Positions 24,643 to 33,872 of a stretch of 64,000 nt of DNA are shown in pieces. The position numbers and the translations under genes were made by a program. The stretch spans positions 62,001 to 126,000 of the forward strand of contig NZ_LWBU01000091.1 of NCBI RefSeq assembly GCF_001646665.1. The letters are read 5' to 3'. The notes beneath the pieces were generated by a model that saw nothing but the letters and a program-made list of their open reading frames with translations, had not been told where the DNA came from and did no database searches. Every line of letters starts with the position of its first letter. The stretch's first letter is position 1. The DNA comes from Streptomyces noursei. GTDB taxonomy: Bacteria; Actinomycetota; Actinomycetes; Streptomycetales; Streptomycetaceae.

Positions 24643-26385
24643 TCAGACGTGCCCCTCGCCCCGCTCGTCGGGCCCGCCGAACGGCGAGGCGGCGCCCCGG
24701 CCGGGTTCGACGACGTCGCGGCGGCCCCCGGTGTGCGCCTTCTCCACCTCCGCGATCTCGGGGTGGTGGAGGTCGAAGGCGGGCGACTCGGAGCGGATGC
24801 GGGGCAGCGCCGTGAAGTTGTGGCGGGGCGGCGGGCAGGAGGTCGCCCACTCCAGTGACCGCCCGTGGCCCCAGGGGTCGTCGACCGTGACGCGCTCGCC
24901 GTGCGCGGCGGTCCGCCACACGTTGTAGAGGAACGGCAGGGTGGACAGGCCCAGCAGGAAGGCGCCGATCGAGGAGGCGGTGTTGAGGGCGGTGAACCCG
25001 TCGGCGGCGAGGTAGTCGGCGTACCTGCGGGGCATGCCCTCGGCGCCGAGCCAGTGCTGGACGAGGAACGTCAGGTGGAAGCCGGCGAACAGGGTCCAGA
25101 AGTGGATCTTGCCGAGGCGCTCTTCGAGCATCGTGCCGGTCATCTTGGGCCACCAGAAGTGGAACCCGGCGAACATCGCGAAGACGATCGTTCCGAAGAG
25201 CACGTAGTGGAAGTGGGCGACGACGAAGTACGAGTCGGTGACGTGGAAGTCCATCGGCGGGGAGGCGAGGACGACGCCGGTCAGCCCGCCGAAGAGGAAG
25301 GTGACCAGGAAGCCGATGGCCCACAGCATGGGGGTCTCGAAGGTGAGGGAGCCCTTCCACAGCGTGCCGGCCCAGTTGAAGAACTTCACCCCGGTGGGCA
25401 CGGCGATGAGGAAGCTCATGAAGGAGAAGAACGGCAGGAGGACGGCGCCGGTGGCGAACATGTGGTGTGCCCACACCACGACGGACAGGCCGGTGATGGC
25501 GATGGTGGCGCCGATCAGCCCGATGTAGCCGAACAGCGGTTTGCGGGAGAAGACGGGGAGGATCTCGGTCACGATCCCGAAGAACGGCAGCGCCAGGATG
25601 TACACCTCGGGGTGGCCGAAGAACCAGAAGAGGTGCTGCCACAGCAGTGCCCCGCCGTTGCCGGGGTCGAAGATGTGCGACCCGAAGCGCCGGTCGGCCT
25701 CCAGGCACAGCAGGGCGGCGGCGAGCACCGGGAAGGCCAGCAGCACCAGTACCGAGGTGAGCAGGACGTTCCAGGTGAAGATCGGCATCCGGAACATGGT
25801 CATGCCGGGCGCGCGCATGCAGACGACGGTGGTGATGAAGTTGACCGCCCCCAGGATCGTGCCGAAGCCGGAGAGCGCCAGCCCCATGATCCACAGGTCG
25901 GCGCCGAGGCTGGGGCTGCGCTCCTGGCTGTTGAGCGGCGCGTAGGCGGTCCAGCCGAAGTCGGCGCTGCCGTCGGGCGTGAGCAGGCTGCCGACGACGA
26001 TGAGGCCGCCGAAGAGGAACAGCCAGTACGAGAACATGTTGAGCCGGGGGAACGCGACGTCGGGCGAGCCGATCTGCAACGGCATGACGGCGTTGGCGAA
26101 CCCCACGAAGGTGGGGGTGGCGAAGAGCAGCAGCATCACGGTGCCGTGCAGGGTGAACGCCTGGTTGTACTGCTCCATGGAGATCAACTGCATGCCGGGG
26201 CGGGCGAGTTCGGCCCGCATCAGCAGCGCGAGCGCGCCGGCGAACAGGAAGAACGCGAACGACGTGGCCAGGTACAGCTGCCCGATCTTCTTGTGGTCGG
26301 TCGTGGTCAGCCACGCCACCATCACCCGGCCGGCACCGCGCCCCGCAACCGGTACCGGGGTGACCGGCTCCGTCGTCGTCACCAT
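24643..26385 (-). CDS. ctaD: Cytochrome c oxidase subunit I (lone, accessory copy)
   Basis: This 580-aa protein is read from the ATG at 26385 with GAGG 6 bases upstream; a TTG at 26400 is also open. It has 12 predicted membrane helices and the heme-copper ligands: His in [11 protein letters not shown], the [11 protein letters not shown] motif, HHMF, and [14 protein letters not shown]. It belongs to the aa3-type terminal oxidase that reduces O2 and pumps protons. No ctaC, ctaE or qcr genes are near, so it is probably a second copy beside the main oxidase operon; Streptomyces coelicolor also carries a dispersed second ctaD. It diverges from the IclR gene. Confidence 0.93.
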   Translation of the reverse strand: MVTTTEPVTPVPVAGRGAGRVMVAWLTTTDHKKIGQLYLATSFAFFLFAGALALLMRAELARPGMQLISMEQYNQAFTLHGTVMLLLFATPTFVGFANAVMPLQIGSPDVAFPRLNMFSYWLFLFGGLIVVGSLLTPDGSADFGWTAYAPLNSQERSPSLGADLWIMGLALSGFGTILGAVNFITTVVCMRAPGMTMFRMPIFTWNVLLTSVLVLLAFPVLAAALLCLEADRRFGSHIFDPGNGGALLWQHLFWFFGHPEVYILALPFFGIVTEILPVFSRKPLFGYIGLIGATIAITGLSVVVWAHHMFATGAVLLPFFSFMSFLIAVPTGVKFFNWAGTLWKGSLTFETPMLWAIGFLVTFLFGGLTGVVLASPPMDFHVTDSYFVVAHFHYVLFGTIVFAMFAGFHFWWPKMTGTMLEERLGKIHFWTLFAGFHLTFLVQHWLGAEGMPRRYADYLAADGFTALNTASSIGAFLLGLSTLPFLYNVWRTAAHGERVTVDDPWGHGRSLEWATSCPPPRHNFTALPRIRSESPAFDLHHPEIAEVEKAHTGGRRDVVEPGRGAASPFGGPDERGEGHV

Positions 26386-26560
26386 ACGAATCCTCGTCAA
26401 CGCACACGCACGGGCAGGACGCGCGGCCGGGCACCCCCCGTGCCGCGCTCGGAAACGCTACGCAGTCGGCCGCCGGTCCCGCCCGCTTTGCACCCGTACG
26501 GCGCCGGGTACGTCACCCGTACCGGTCAGCGCCCCGTGCGTCCTCCCGCGTTCGTCCGGC

Positions 26561-26577
26561 GACGTAAACTTCACGTC
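26561..26577. promoter_or_regulatory. 17-bp inverted repeat upstream of the tandem-IclR gene
   Basis: GACGT AAACTTC ACGTC has 5-bp perfect arms within the divergent ctaD/IclR gap, 67 bp before the IclR start. The length matches typical IclR-family operators, so autoregulation is plausible. Confidence 0.4.
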
Positions 26578-26644
26578 CCGGCCCGGACGCGCGCCCGCCC
26601 GCCCGGCCGGCTCCCGCGTTCCGACCCCGGCGACGGAGGGACCG

Positions 26645-28306
26645 ATGCCCGCGCCCAGCCCGACGCAGCCGCCGCCCGAGGCCGTCGCGCCCCTGATGCG
26701 GGGCATCGCCGTCCTGCGCGCGCTGAGCCACGCCGCCGGGACGCTCAGCCTCAGCGAACTGGAGCGCGCCACCGGCCTCGCCCGCGCCACCGTCGACCGG
26801 GTCACCGCCACCCTGGCACGCCTGGGGTACGTCCGCCTCGACGGCCGCGACGCCGTCCTCGCCCCGCGCCTGATGGAACTGGGCAACGCCTACCTGGCCG
26901 CGATCCGCCTCCCCGACCTGCTCGGCGGCCGCGCCGCCGCCCTCGCCGCCGAACTGGACGAGTCGGTGTCCCTCGCGGTCGCCGACCGGGACGGCGTCCG
27001 CCACGTCCACCAGGCGACCCGCCGCCGCGCGATGTCCCTCAGCTTCCGCATCGGCGACCTGCTGCCCGCGGAGCGCACCGCTCCCGGACCGCTGTTCGCC
27101 GCCGGCTGGACGGCGGCGGAGTGGACGCGGTGGCGCGAGCACCGCGCCGCCGACCCGGACGGCCGGGACTTCCCCGCCGTACCGCCGGCGGCCGTCCCGC
27201 ACGGCGAGGGGTTCGAGCGGCGGGCCGCGGAGGCGGGCAGGCGCGGCTGGGCCCTGGACGACCAGCTCGTCGCGCCCGGCCTGGTCGCCCTCGCGGTACC
27301 GGTGCGCGGGCCGGACGGACGGATCGTGTGCGCCGCGGGCGTGGTGAGCCACACCAGCCGGCACAGCGCCGCCTCGCTGCGGGACGCGGCACTGCCCCGG
27401 CTGCGGGCGGCCGTCCACGACATGGAGCGGGAGCTGCTCGCGGCCCGGCCGGCCGGCCCCGCGCCCGCGCCCTGCCCGGACGGCGGGCCGGCCGCCCGGA
27501 TCCGGGCGGCCAAAGGGGAACTGGGCCGGGACTTCGTCGAGTCGCTGGCCCGCGGGCTGTCCGTGCTGACCGCCTTCGGCGAGGGGCGGGACACCCTGAC
27601 GCTCAGCGCGGTGGCGGAGGCGACGGGCCTGGCCCGCGCCACCGCGCGCCGCGCGCTGATCACCCTGGAGCACCTGGGGTACGTCACGGCCCACGAGCGG
27701 GACTTCCGCCTCACCCCCCGCGTCCTGGACCTCGGCCACCCCCCGCTGTCCCGGACCACGCTCGCCGCCGTCGCCACGCCCCACCTCGCGGCGCTCGTGA
27801 CCCGGGTGCACGACTCGGCGTCGCTGGCCGTGCTCGCGGGCGACGACATCCAGTACACGGCCCGGGTGGCGACCGGCCGCATCATGAGCGTCGACATCAC
27901 CGTCGGGACGCGCTTCCCGGCGTACGCGACCTCGATGGGCCGGGTCCTGCTGGCCGCGCTCCCCCCGGCTCGGCGGGCGGAGCGGTGGGCGGGCACCGGC
28001 CTGCGCCCGCTCACCCCGCGCACCGTGACCGATCCCGGCGAGCTGGGCGCGGTCCTGGAGTCCGTCGCCCGCTCCGGGTACGCCCTGGTCGACGAGGAAC
28101 TGGAGGAGGGGCTGCGCTCCCTCGCCGTACCGGTCCGCGACCGGGCAGGGACGGTGGTCGCGGCGGTCAACGTCGCCATGCACAGCGTCCGCCGCACCCG
28201 CGCGCAGTGCGTGGACGAGCTGCTGCCGCAGCTGCGGGCGACGGCCGGCCGCATCGAGGCGGACCTGCAGGTTGCGGGCCGCTTCTCCCCCGTCGCGACG
28301 GCCTGA
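26645..28306 (+). CDS. Tandem IclR-type regulator (two complete IclR units)
   Basis: This 553-aa protein is read from the ATG at 26645 with GGAGGG upstream. It carries two IclR units: HTH 1 at about 20-75 (LSLSELERATGLARATVDRV) with effector domain 1 to about 265, and HTH 2 at about 300-355 (LTLSAVAEATGLARATARRA) with effector domain 2 to about 545 (SASLAVLAGDDIQYTARVAT, PAYATSMGRVLLAAL). The second half matches the PcaR/PobR group that controls aromatic acid (beta-ketoadipate) catabolism; the first half is more divergent. Fused IclR pairs recur in actinobacteria. No target catabolic operon is adjacent, so the effector is unknown. Confidence 0.88.
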   Translation: MPAPSPTQPPPEAVAPLMRGIAVLRALSHAAGTLSLSELERATGLARATVDRVTATLARLGYVRLDGRDAVLAPRLMELGNAYLAAIRLPDLLGGRAAALAAELDESVSLAVADRDGVRHVHQATRRRAMSLSFRIGDLLPAERTAPGPLFAAGWTAAEWTRWREHRAADPDGRDFPAVPPAAVPHGEGFERRAAEAGRRGWALDDQLVAPGLVALAVPVRGPDGRIVCAAGVVSHTSRHSAASLRDAALPRLRAAVHDMERELLAARPAGPAPAPCPDGGPAARIRAAKGELGRDFVESLARGLSVLTAFGEGRDTLTLSAVAEATGLARATARRALITLEHLGYVTAHERDFRLTPRVLDLGHPPLSRTTLAAVATPHLAALVTRVHDSASLAVLAGDDIQYTARVATGRIMSVDITVGTRFPAYATSMGRVLLAALPPARRAERWAGTGLRPLTPRTVTDPGELGAVLESVARSGYALVDEELEEGLRSLAVPVRDRAGTVVAAVNVAMHSVRRTRAQCVDELLPQLRATAGRIEADLQVAGRFSPVATA

Positions 28307-28327
28307 CCCCGCCCCCTCGGCGCGGGG

Positions 28328-29263
28328 TCAGAAGACGGACAGTCCCGTCAGGGTCGTGAAGAGGTCCAGTGCCGCCACGCCCGCCACCGAGTTGCCGCGC
28401 CGGTCCAGGCCGGGGCTCCACACGCACAGGGTGCAGCGGCCGGGCACGACGGCGATGATGCCGCCGCCTACACCGCTCTTGCCGGGCAGCCCGACGCGGT
28501 AGGCGAAGTCGCCGGCCGCGTCGTACGTCCCGCACGTCAGCATCACCGCATTGATCTGCTTGGCCTGGCTGCGGGTGAGCAGCGTCGAGCCGTCGGCCCT
28601 GATGCCGTGCCGGGCCAGGAAGCCGGCCGCCAGGGCGAGGTCGGCGCAGGACGCCTCCACCGAGCACTGGCGGAAGTACTGGTCGAGCAGGTCCGGCACC
28701 GGGCCCGTGATGTTGCCGTACGACGCCATGAAGTGGGCCAGGGCGGCGTTGCGGTCGCCGTGCGCCGACTCGGAGGCGGCCACCCGCTCGTCGAAGTCCA
28801 GGTCCGGGTTGCCGCTCTCGGCGCGGAGGAAGTCCCGCAGCGTCCCGGAGGCGTCACCGGTCAGGGCCTGGAGCCGGTCGGTGACGACCAGGGCGCCCGC
28901 GTTGATGAACGGGTTGCGCGGGATGCCGTTCTCGTACTCCAGCTGCACCAGGGAGTTGAAGGGGTTGCCGGACGGCTCGCGCCCCACGCCCTCCCACAGC
29001 GCCCCGCCGTCCATGGACAGGACGAGGGCGAGGGTGAACACCTTGGTGATCGACTGGGCCGAGAACGGCTGCTGCCAGTCCCCCACCCCGTACACCGTGC
29101 CGTCCAGCTCGGCGACCGCCATGCCGAAGCGGCCGGGGTCGGCCTCGGCGAGCAGCGGGATGTAGTCGGCGGGCCGGCCCCGGCCGGGGGTGGCGGCGAC
29201 CTCGGCGGCGATGCGGTCGAGCACCGGCCGGAAGTCCGTGACGGGCTGGAAGGAGGGTGACAC
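28328..29263 (-). CDS. glsA: Glutaminase A
   Basis: This 311-aa protein belongs to the beta-lactamase-fold glutaminase family that hydrolyses L-glutamine to glutamate and ammonia. It has the catalytic FSAQSITKVF (Ser-x-x-Lys), YENGIPRNPFINAGALVV, the Tyr/Asn-containing NAALAHFMASYGNI and the substrate-lid GLPGKSGVGGGI motifs, and the length is normal for a single-domain GlsA. The start is GTG at 29263. It is 18 bp after the molybdenum oxidoreductase gene (29282) on the same strand and may be the last gene of that transcript. Confidence 0.94.
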   Translation of the reverse strand: MSPSFQPVTDFRPVLDRIAAEVAATPGRGRPADYIPLLAEADPGRFGMAVAELDGTVYGVGDWQQPFSAQSITKVFTLALVLSMDGGALWEGVGREPSGNPFNSLVQLEYENGIPRNPFINAGALVVTDRLQALTGDASGTLRDFLRAESGNPDLDFDERVAASESAHGDRNAALAHFMASYGNITGPVPDLLDQYFRQCSVEASCADLALAAGFLARHGIRADGSTLLTRSQAKQINAVMLTCGTYDAAGDFAYRVGLPGKSGVGGGIIAVVPGRCTLCVWSPGLDRRGNSVAGVAALDLFTTLTGLSVF

Positions 29264-29281
29264 GGTCGCCCACCCTAAGGG

Positions 29282-31420
29282 CTACCGCAGGGCGGGCAGT
29301 ACCCGGTCCGGGGTCAGCGGCAGTTCCCGGAAGCGGACGCCGGTGGCGTGGTGCACGGCGTTGCCGATGGCGGCCGGGGTGCCGACGATGCCGATCTCCC
29401 CGATGCCCTTGCTGCCCATGGGGTTGAGGTGGGGGTCGTCCTCGTCGACCCAGTGCGCGTCGACCTCCGGCACGTCGGCGTTGCTCGGTACGTGGTAGGA
29501 GGCGAGGTCCCGTTCGGCGAAGTCCCCGAAGGCCGGGTCCGCGGTGCTGTGCTCGGTGAGGGCCATGCCCAGTCCCATGACCATGCCGCCGATGAACTGG
29601 GAGCGGGCGGTACGCGGGTTGAGGATCCGCCCGGCGGCGTAGACGCCGAGGAGCCGCCGCACCCGCACCTCCCCTGTGCCGGTGTCGACCTGCACCTCCG
29701 CGAAGTGGGCGCCGAACGCGTGGCGGGCGAACGGCGGGGTCCGCCCGGCCTCCTCGGTGGTGTCGGCGGAGGCGGTGACCCCTTCGGCGGGCAGGGGACC
29801 GGTGTGCCTGGCCAGCCTCTCGGCCAGGTGGGTGCAGGCCCGGTGCACGGCCCAGCCCCAGGAGGCGGTGCCGGACGAGCCGCCGGCGAGCGGGGCGCGG
29901 GGCAGGCGGGTGCTGCCGATGCCGATCGTCACCGAGCCGACGGCGACGCCGAGGGCGTCGGCGGCGATCTGGGCGAGGACGGTCCGGGCGCCGGTGCCGA
30001 TGTCGGTGGCGTTGACGCGGATGTCGTAGCCGCCGTCGTGGAGGGCGGTGGCGGTGGCGGTGGACGGGGTGACGAGCACCGGGTAGGTGGCCGCGGCGAC
30101 TCCCGTGCCGGTGAGCCACCTGCCCTCGCGGCGGGTGGCGGGGCGCGGGTCGCGGTCGGCCCAGCCGAACCGGCGGGCGCCCTCGCGCAGGCAGGCGACG
30201 AGGTTGCGGCTGCTGAAGGGCAGGCCGCTGTCGGGTTCGGTGGCGGGCTCGTTGCGCACCCGCAGCTCGACCGGGTCCATGCCCAGGGCCTCGGCCAGCT
30301 CGTCCATCGCCGACTCCAGCGCGTACATGCCGGGCGCCTCGCCCGGGGCGCGCATCCAGGAGGGGGTCGGGACGTCGAGGGGCACGACGTGGTGGTCGGT
30401 GAGGCCGTGCGGCGACGCGTACATCACCCGGGCGGGCACGCCGGCCTGCTCGACGAACTCCTTGACGCGGGAGGTGTGGGTGGTGACCTCGTGGCCGACG
30501 CCGAGGAGGGTGCCGTCGCGTCCGGCGGCGAGCCGGACCCGCTGGATCGTCGGCGCGCGGTGGCCGACGACGGCCGCCAGGTGGCCGCGGGGCAGGGCGA
30601 GCTTCACCGGCCGGCCGGTGTGGCGGGCGGCCATCGCGGCGAGCACGACGTGCGGGCGGGGAGTGCCCTTGGAGCCGAATCCGCCGCCGACGTGCTCGGA
30701 GACCACCGTGACCCGGTCCTCGGGCAGGCGGAAGAGGGCGGCGAGGGTCTTGCGGACCGGGTCGGCGCCCTGGCTGGAGTCGTACACCGTCAGGTGGGTC
30801 CCGTCGCCCTCGCCGTCCCAGCGGGCGAACGCCGCGTGCGGCTCCATCGGGTGGTTGTGCAGCGGCGGGATCCGGTAGGTGACGTCCACGCGGACGGGCG
30901 CGGCGGCGAGGGCGGCGTCGATGTCGCCGCGCTCGCGGAAGGCCGGCTGGCCGCCGTTGGCCAGGTCGGGCCGGTAGGCGTCCGGGTGGTGCTCGGTGAG
31001 GGTGACGTCGTGCGGTTCCGTGGCGTACGTGACGCGGACGGCCCGGGCGGCGGCGCGGGCGTCCGGGAGGGTCTCGGCCACGGCGAGGGCGACGTACCAG
31101 CCGCGGTGCGGCACGGCGTCGTCCTGGAGGACGGCGAGGGTCGGATCGTCGGCCTCGCCGAGGCGGGGGGCGGTGCCGGGGGTGAGGACGGCGAGGGTGC
31201 CGGGCAGGGCGAGGGCGGCGGAGGTGTCGACGCCCGTCACCCGGCCGCGGGCCACGGTGGCGGGCACGGGCCAGGCGTAGGCGCAGTCGGGCGGCGTGTG
31301 GGCGTGTTCGCCGGCGTAGCGGGCGGTGCCGGTGACCTTGTCGCGGCCCTCGACCCGCTCGGTGGCGGCGCCGAGGGCGGGGGCGGGGGCGGCGGGCACC
31401 CGGGCGCGGGTGGAGTGCAT
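29282..31420 (-). CDS. Molybdopterin-binding large subunit, PaoC/YagR-like aldehyde/xanthine-type oxidoreductase
   Basis: This 712-aa protein has the Ald_Xan_dh_C N-terminal domain (VEGRDKVTGTARYAGEH) and the Mo-binding domain with EHVGGGFGSKGTPRPHVV, SWMRAPGEAPGMYALESAMDELA and the catalytic-Glu region MGSKGIGEIGIVGTPAAIGNA. The length (about 730 in PaoC) sets it apart from the 800-aa enzyme at 40144. With the FAD and 2Fe-2S subunits upstream it forms a three-subunit molybdenum hydroxylase that oxidises aldehydes or N-heterocycles. The substrate is unknown. The start is ATG, 15 bp after the FAD-subunit stop. Confidence 0.92.
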   Translation of the reverse strand: MHSTRARVPAAPAPALGAATERVEGRDKVTGTARYAGEHAHTPPDCAYAWPVPATVARGRVTGVDTSAALALPGTLAVLTPGTAPRLGEADDPTLAVLQDDAVPHRGWYVALAVAETLPDARAAARAVRVTYATEPHDVTLTEHHPDAYRPDLANGGQPAFRERGDIDAALAAAPVRVDVTYRIPPLHNHPMEPHAAFARWDGEGDGTHLTVYDSSQGADPVRKTLAALFRLPEDRVTVVSEHVGGGFGSKGTPRPHVVLAAMAARHTGRPVKLALPRGHLAAVVGHRAPTIQRVRLAAGRDGTLLGVGHEVTTHTSRVKEFVEQAGVPARVMYASPHGLTDHHVVPLDVPTPSWMRAPGEAPGMYALESAMDELAEALGMDPVELRVRNEPATEPDSGLPFSSRNLVACLREGARRFGWADRDPRPATRREGRWLTGTGVAAATYPVLVTPSTATATALHDGGYDIRVNATDIGTGARTVLAQIAADALGVAVGSVTIGIGSTRLPRAPLAGGSSGTASWGWAVHRACTHLAERLARHTGPLPAEGVTASADTTEEAGRTPPFARHAFGAHFAEVQVDTGTGEVRVRRLLGVYAAGRILNPRTARSQFIGGMVMGLGMALTEHSTADPAFGDFAERDLASYHVPSNADVPEVDAHWVDEDDPHLNPMGSKGIGEIGIVGTPAAIGNAVHHATGVRFRELPLTPDRVLPALR

Positions 31421-31435
31421 CGCTGGTCTCCCGGT

Positions 31436-32428
31436 TCAGGGGCGGTCGGCGGCCAGTTCGGACAGGACCCGGCAGGCCAGGTTGTGGGCGAGCGGCACCT
31501 TGAAGGCGTTGTCCCGCAGCGGCTGGGCGAGGCCGAGTTCGGCCTCCACCGCGTGGGCGATGGCCCGGTCGGTGGGCGTGGCGCCCAGGAGCGCGGTCTC
31601 GGCGAGCCGGGCCCGCCACGGCCGGTGGGCGAGGCCGCCGAAGGCGAGGCCGACCCCGCGCACGGTGCCGTCGTCGGCCAGGTCGAGGACGGCGGCGACG
31701 GAGGCGAGCGCGAAGGCGTACGAGGCGCGGTCGCGGGCCTTGCGGTACGCGGACGGCAGGCCGGCCGTGGCGGCCGGCAGGACCACCGAGGTGATCAGCT
31801 CGCCGGGCCGGATGACGGTGTCCCGCTCGGGGTGGTCGCCGGGCGAGCGGTGGAAGCCGGTCACCGGCACGGTCCGTTCGCCGTCCGGGCCGTGCAGGTG
31901 GACGGTGGCGTCCAGGGCGGCGAGGGCGACGGCCATGTCGGAGGGGTGGGTGGCGACGCAGTGCGGGGAGTGGCCGAGGACGGCGTGGTCGCGGTGGACC
32001 CCCTCGAGGGCGCCGCAGCCGGTGCCGGGCTCGCGCTTGTTGCAGGGCATGGCGGTGTCCTGGAAGTACGGGCACCGGGTGCGCTGGAGGAGGTTCCCGC
32101 CGGTGGTGGCGATGTTCCGCAGCTGTCCCGACGCCCCGGCGAGCAGCGCCTGCGACAGGACGGGGTACCGCTCGCGGACGAGGGGGTGGGCGGCGAGGTC
32201 GCTGTTGCGCACCGTCGCGCCGACGCGCAGGCCCCCGTCGGGCAGTTCCTCGACGGTGTCGAGCGGCAGTCTGCTGACGTCGACGAGGGTGCCGGGCTCT
32301 TCGACGCCGTGCTTCATCAGGTCGACGAGGTTGGTTCCGCCGGCGAGGTAGCGGGCGCCCGGGCGGGCCGCGTGCGCGGCGGTGGCCTCCTCGACGCTGG
32401 TGGCGCGTACGTATCCGTAGGGCTTCAC
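31436..32428 (-). CDS. FAD subunit with extra 4Fe-4S site, PaoB/YagS-like
   Basis: This 330-aa subunit starts at GTG (32428), overlapping the 2Fe-2S subunit stop as GTGA. It has the FAD-binding ARYLAGGTNLVDLMK and QLRNIATTGGNLLQRTRCPY segments. A Cys-rich insertion (RCPYFQDTAMPCNKREPGTG, then CGALEG and HSPHCVATHPSD) matches the PaoB-type additional 4Fe-4S cluster, which is absent from ordinary xanthine dehydrogenase FAD subunits such as the one at 43172. It passes electrons between the 2Fe-2S subunit and the flavin. Confidence 0.92.
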   Translation of the reverse strand: MKPYGYVRATSVEEATAAHAARPGARYLAGGTNLVDLMKHGVEEPGTLVDVSRLPLDTVEELPDGGLRVGATVRNSDLAAHPLVRERYPVLSQALLAGASGQLRNIATTGGNLLQRTRCPYFQDTAMPCNKREPGTGCGALEGVHRDHAVLGHSPHCVATHPSDMAVALAALDATVHLHGPDGERTVPVTGFHRSPGDHPERDTVIRPGELITSVVLPAATAGLPSAYRKARDRASYAFALASVAAVLDLADDGTVRGVGLAFGGLAHRPWRARLAETALLGATPTDRAIAHAVEAELGLAQPLRDNAFKVPLAHNLACRVLSELAADRP

Positions 32429-33069
32429 CGGGTCACGTCCTCGACGGCGGCGACGATGTTGGGGTAGGCGCCGCAGCGGCAGAGGTTGCCGCTCAGCCGC
32501 TCGCGGATCTCCTCGCGGGTGAGCTCCACCGGGCCCCGCCCGGCCGGCCGGGCCGGGTCGGTGACGTGGGAGGGGTGGCCCGCCGCGGCCTCGGCGAACA
32601 CGCCGACGGCGGAGCAGAGCTGCCCGGGGGTGCAGTACCCGCACTGGAAGGCGTCCCGGTCGAGGAACGCCTGCTGGACCGGGTGCAGCTCGCCGCCCGC
32701 GGCCAGTCCCTCGACGGTGATGACCTCGGCGCCGTCCTGGGCGACGGCGAGGAGCAGGCAGCTGTTGGCGCGCCGCCCGTCGACGAGCACGGTGCACGCC
32801 CCGCACTGCCCGTGGTCGCAGCCCTTCTTCGCCCCGGTCAGCCCGAGGTCCTCGCGCAGGACGTCGAGCAGGGTGGCCCGGTGGTCGACGGTGAGGTCCC
32901 TCGGCGCGCCGTTCACCTGGAGGGTGACGCGGGACCGGGTGTCGTCGCGGTCCGCGGCGGCGGGGTCGTGGGGCCGGGTCGCGTCGCCGCCCGTGGCGGC
33001 GGGGTCGTGGGACCGGCCGGCGGCCCCGTCCGTGGCCGCGGGGTCGCGGGGCGGGTGTGCGGCGCTCAT
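32425..33069 (-). CDS. 2Fe-2S subunit, PaoA/YagT-like, with repetitive N-terminal extension
   Basis: This 214-aa subunit has the plant-type 2Fe-2S motif KKGCDHGQCGACTVLVDGRR and the second cluster motif FQCGYCTPGQLCSA with SGNLCRCGAYPNIV. The N-terminal 47 residues are a repetitive, disordered DPAA-rich stretch (DPAATDGAAGRSHDPAATGG type). PaoA has a Tat signal at this position; no twin-arginine signal is visible here, so the enzyme is probably cytoplasmic. Its start overlaps the stop of the DUF5709 gene as ATGA. Confidence 0.92.
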   Translation of the reverse strand: MSAAHPPRDPAATDGAAGRSHDPAATGGDATRPHDPAAADRDDTRSRVTLQVNGAPRDLTVDHRATLLDVLREDLGLTGAKKGCDHGQCGACTVLVDGRRANSCLLLAVAQDGAEVITVEGLAAGGELHPVQQAFLDRDAFQCGYCTPGQLCSAVGVFAEAAAGHPSHVTDPARPAGRGPVELTREEIRERLSGNLCRCGAYPNIVAAVEDVTR

Positions 33070-33548
33070 CGATAGGTCTCGTCGGCCTCGTCGGGGACGG
33101 TGTGCATGGCCGCCTCCTCGGCGGACGCGGCGGCGCCCGCGATGCCGACGTCCCGGGCGACGACGTCCTTCTCGTCGTCCTCCCGCACCCCCTCGTCCGG
33201 TGCGACGAGGCGGCCGGAACGCTCGCGGCCCACCTGGTCGTCGATGGGTTCGCCGTCGCCGCCGGGGAGGTCGCCGATGCCGTTGGAGTCGTCGGGCTCC
33301 GCCAGCGCCGGGTCGGGCACCTCCTCCGCGAGCCGCTGGTCGAGGGTCTCGCCCTCGCGCTGCTCGCGGGCGGTGGTGCCGACGTGGTCGACGGCGAGGG
33401 GCCGCTCGGGCGGGGACCAGCCCTCGTCGTAGGGGTCGGCCTCCCGGTCCGACAGCGTGTCCTCGGGGTCGAGGATGCCGTCGTCCTCCCGGCCCTCGGC
33501 GTCGTCCGGCTGGTAGACGTTGTCGCCCATCGTGCTCTCGGTGTCCAT
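33066..33548 (-). CDS. DUF5709 domain-containing protein
   Basis: This 160-aa, strongly acidic protein has repeated Asp/Glu/Pro-rich segments (NVYQPDDAEGREDDGILDPE, DPYDEGWSPPERPLAVDHVG, ERSGRLVAPDEGV) that I recognise as the actinobacterial DUF5709 family. It has no membrane segment and is probably largely unstructured. It overlaps the molybdenum-enzyme 2Fe-2S gene by 4 bp, so it is the first gene of that operon; DUF5709 proteins also occur alone, so a functional link is uncertain. Confidence 0.85.
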   Translation of the reverse strand: MDTESTMGDNVYQPDDAEGREDDGILDPEDTLSDREADPYDEGWSPPERPLAVDHVGTTAREQREGETLDQRLAEEVPDPALAEPDDSNGIGDLPGGDGEPIDDQVGRERSGRLVAPDEGVREDDEKDVVARDVGIAGAAASAEEAAMHTVPDEADETYR

Positions 33549-33677
33549 GGCGTCACTCCCGTGTGCGGCTCCTGATCACGTCTGCTGATCGCGTATCCAG
33601 CCTGGATCAGGTCACACATCCCGGCATTCCGGGCGGCGCGGAACGGGAGCCCCGCCCGTGGGCGGCCGCCCCTCGGA

Positions 33678-33842
33678 CTATTCCGCGGGATCGGCCCCGG
33701 ACGCGGACAGGTCCCAGGTGAGGAGCCGCTCGGCCTCCCGGCGGGTGATGTCGGCGAGCTTTCTCGCCTCGCCGGGCACGTCTCCGTGCTCGTCGACGAG
33801 CTGGTCGTATATGGGTGATCCGAGCAGGGCGGGGCGGGTCAT
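33678..33842 (-). CDS. Small conserved-type protein (54 aa)
   Basis: An ATG at 33842 opens a 54-codon frame ending at TAG (33678). The protein starts MTRPALLGSPIYDQLVDEHG and continues with DVPGEARKLADITRREAERL, ending LLTWDLSASGADPAE. It has natural amino-acid composition, two helices and codon use with GC-rich third positions, unlike the shadow frames around it. GTG at 33845 is an alternative start; AGGAG lies further upstream. It resembles small Streptomyces proteins of unknown function, so it is reported as a probable gene without an assigned role. Confidence 0.65.
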   Translation of the reverse strand: MTRPALLGSPIYDQLVDEHGDVPGEARKLADITRREAERLLTWDLSASGADPAE

Positions 33843-33872
33843 CACGGGAGGTCACTCCTGAGGCACGTAGGG

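Noticed and set aside
24865-28359. Long plus-strand frame spanning ctaD (antisense) and the IclR gene
   Set aside because: The first half is antisense to cytochrome oxidase and the second half is out of frame with the tandem IclR; no conserved motif is seen.
28854-32075. 1073-codon minus-strand frame over the PaoABC-like genes
   Set aside because: It is Arg/Pro/Gly-rich and out of frame with three subunits that show clear cofactor motifs.
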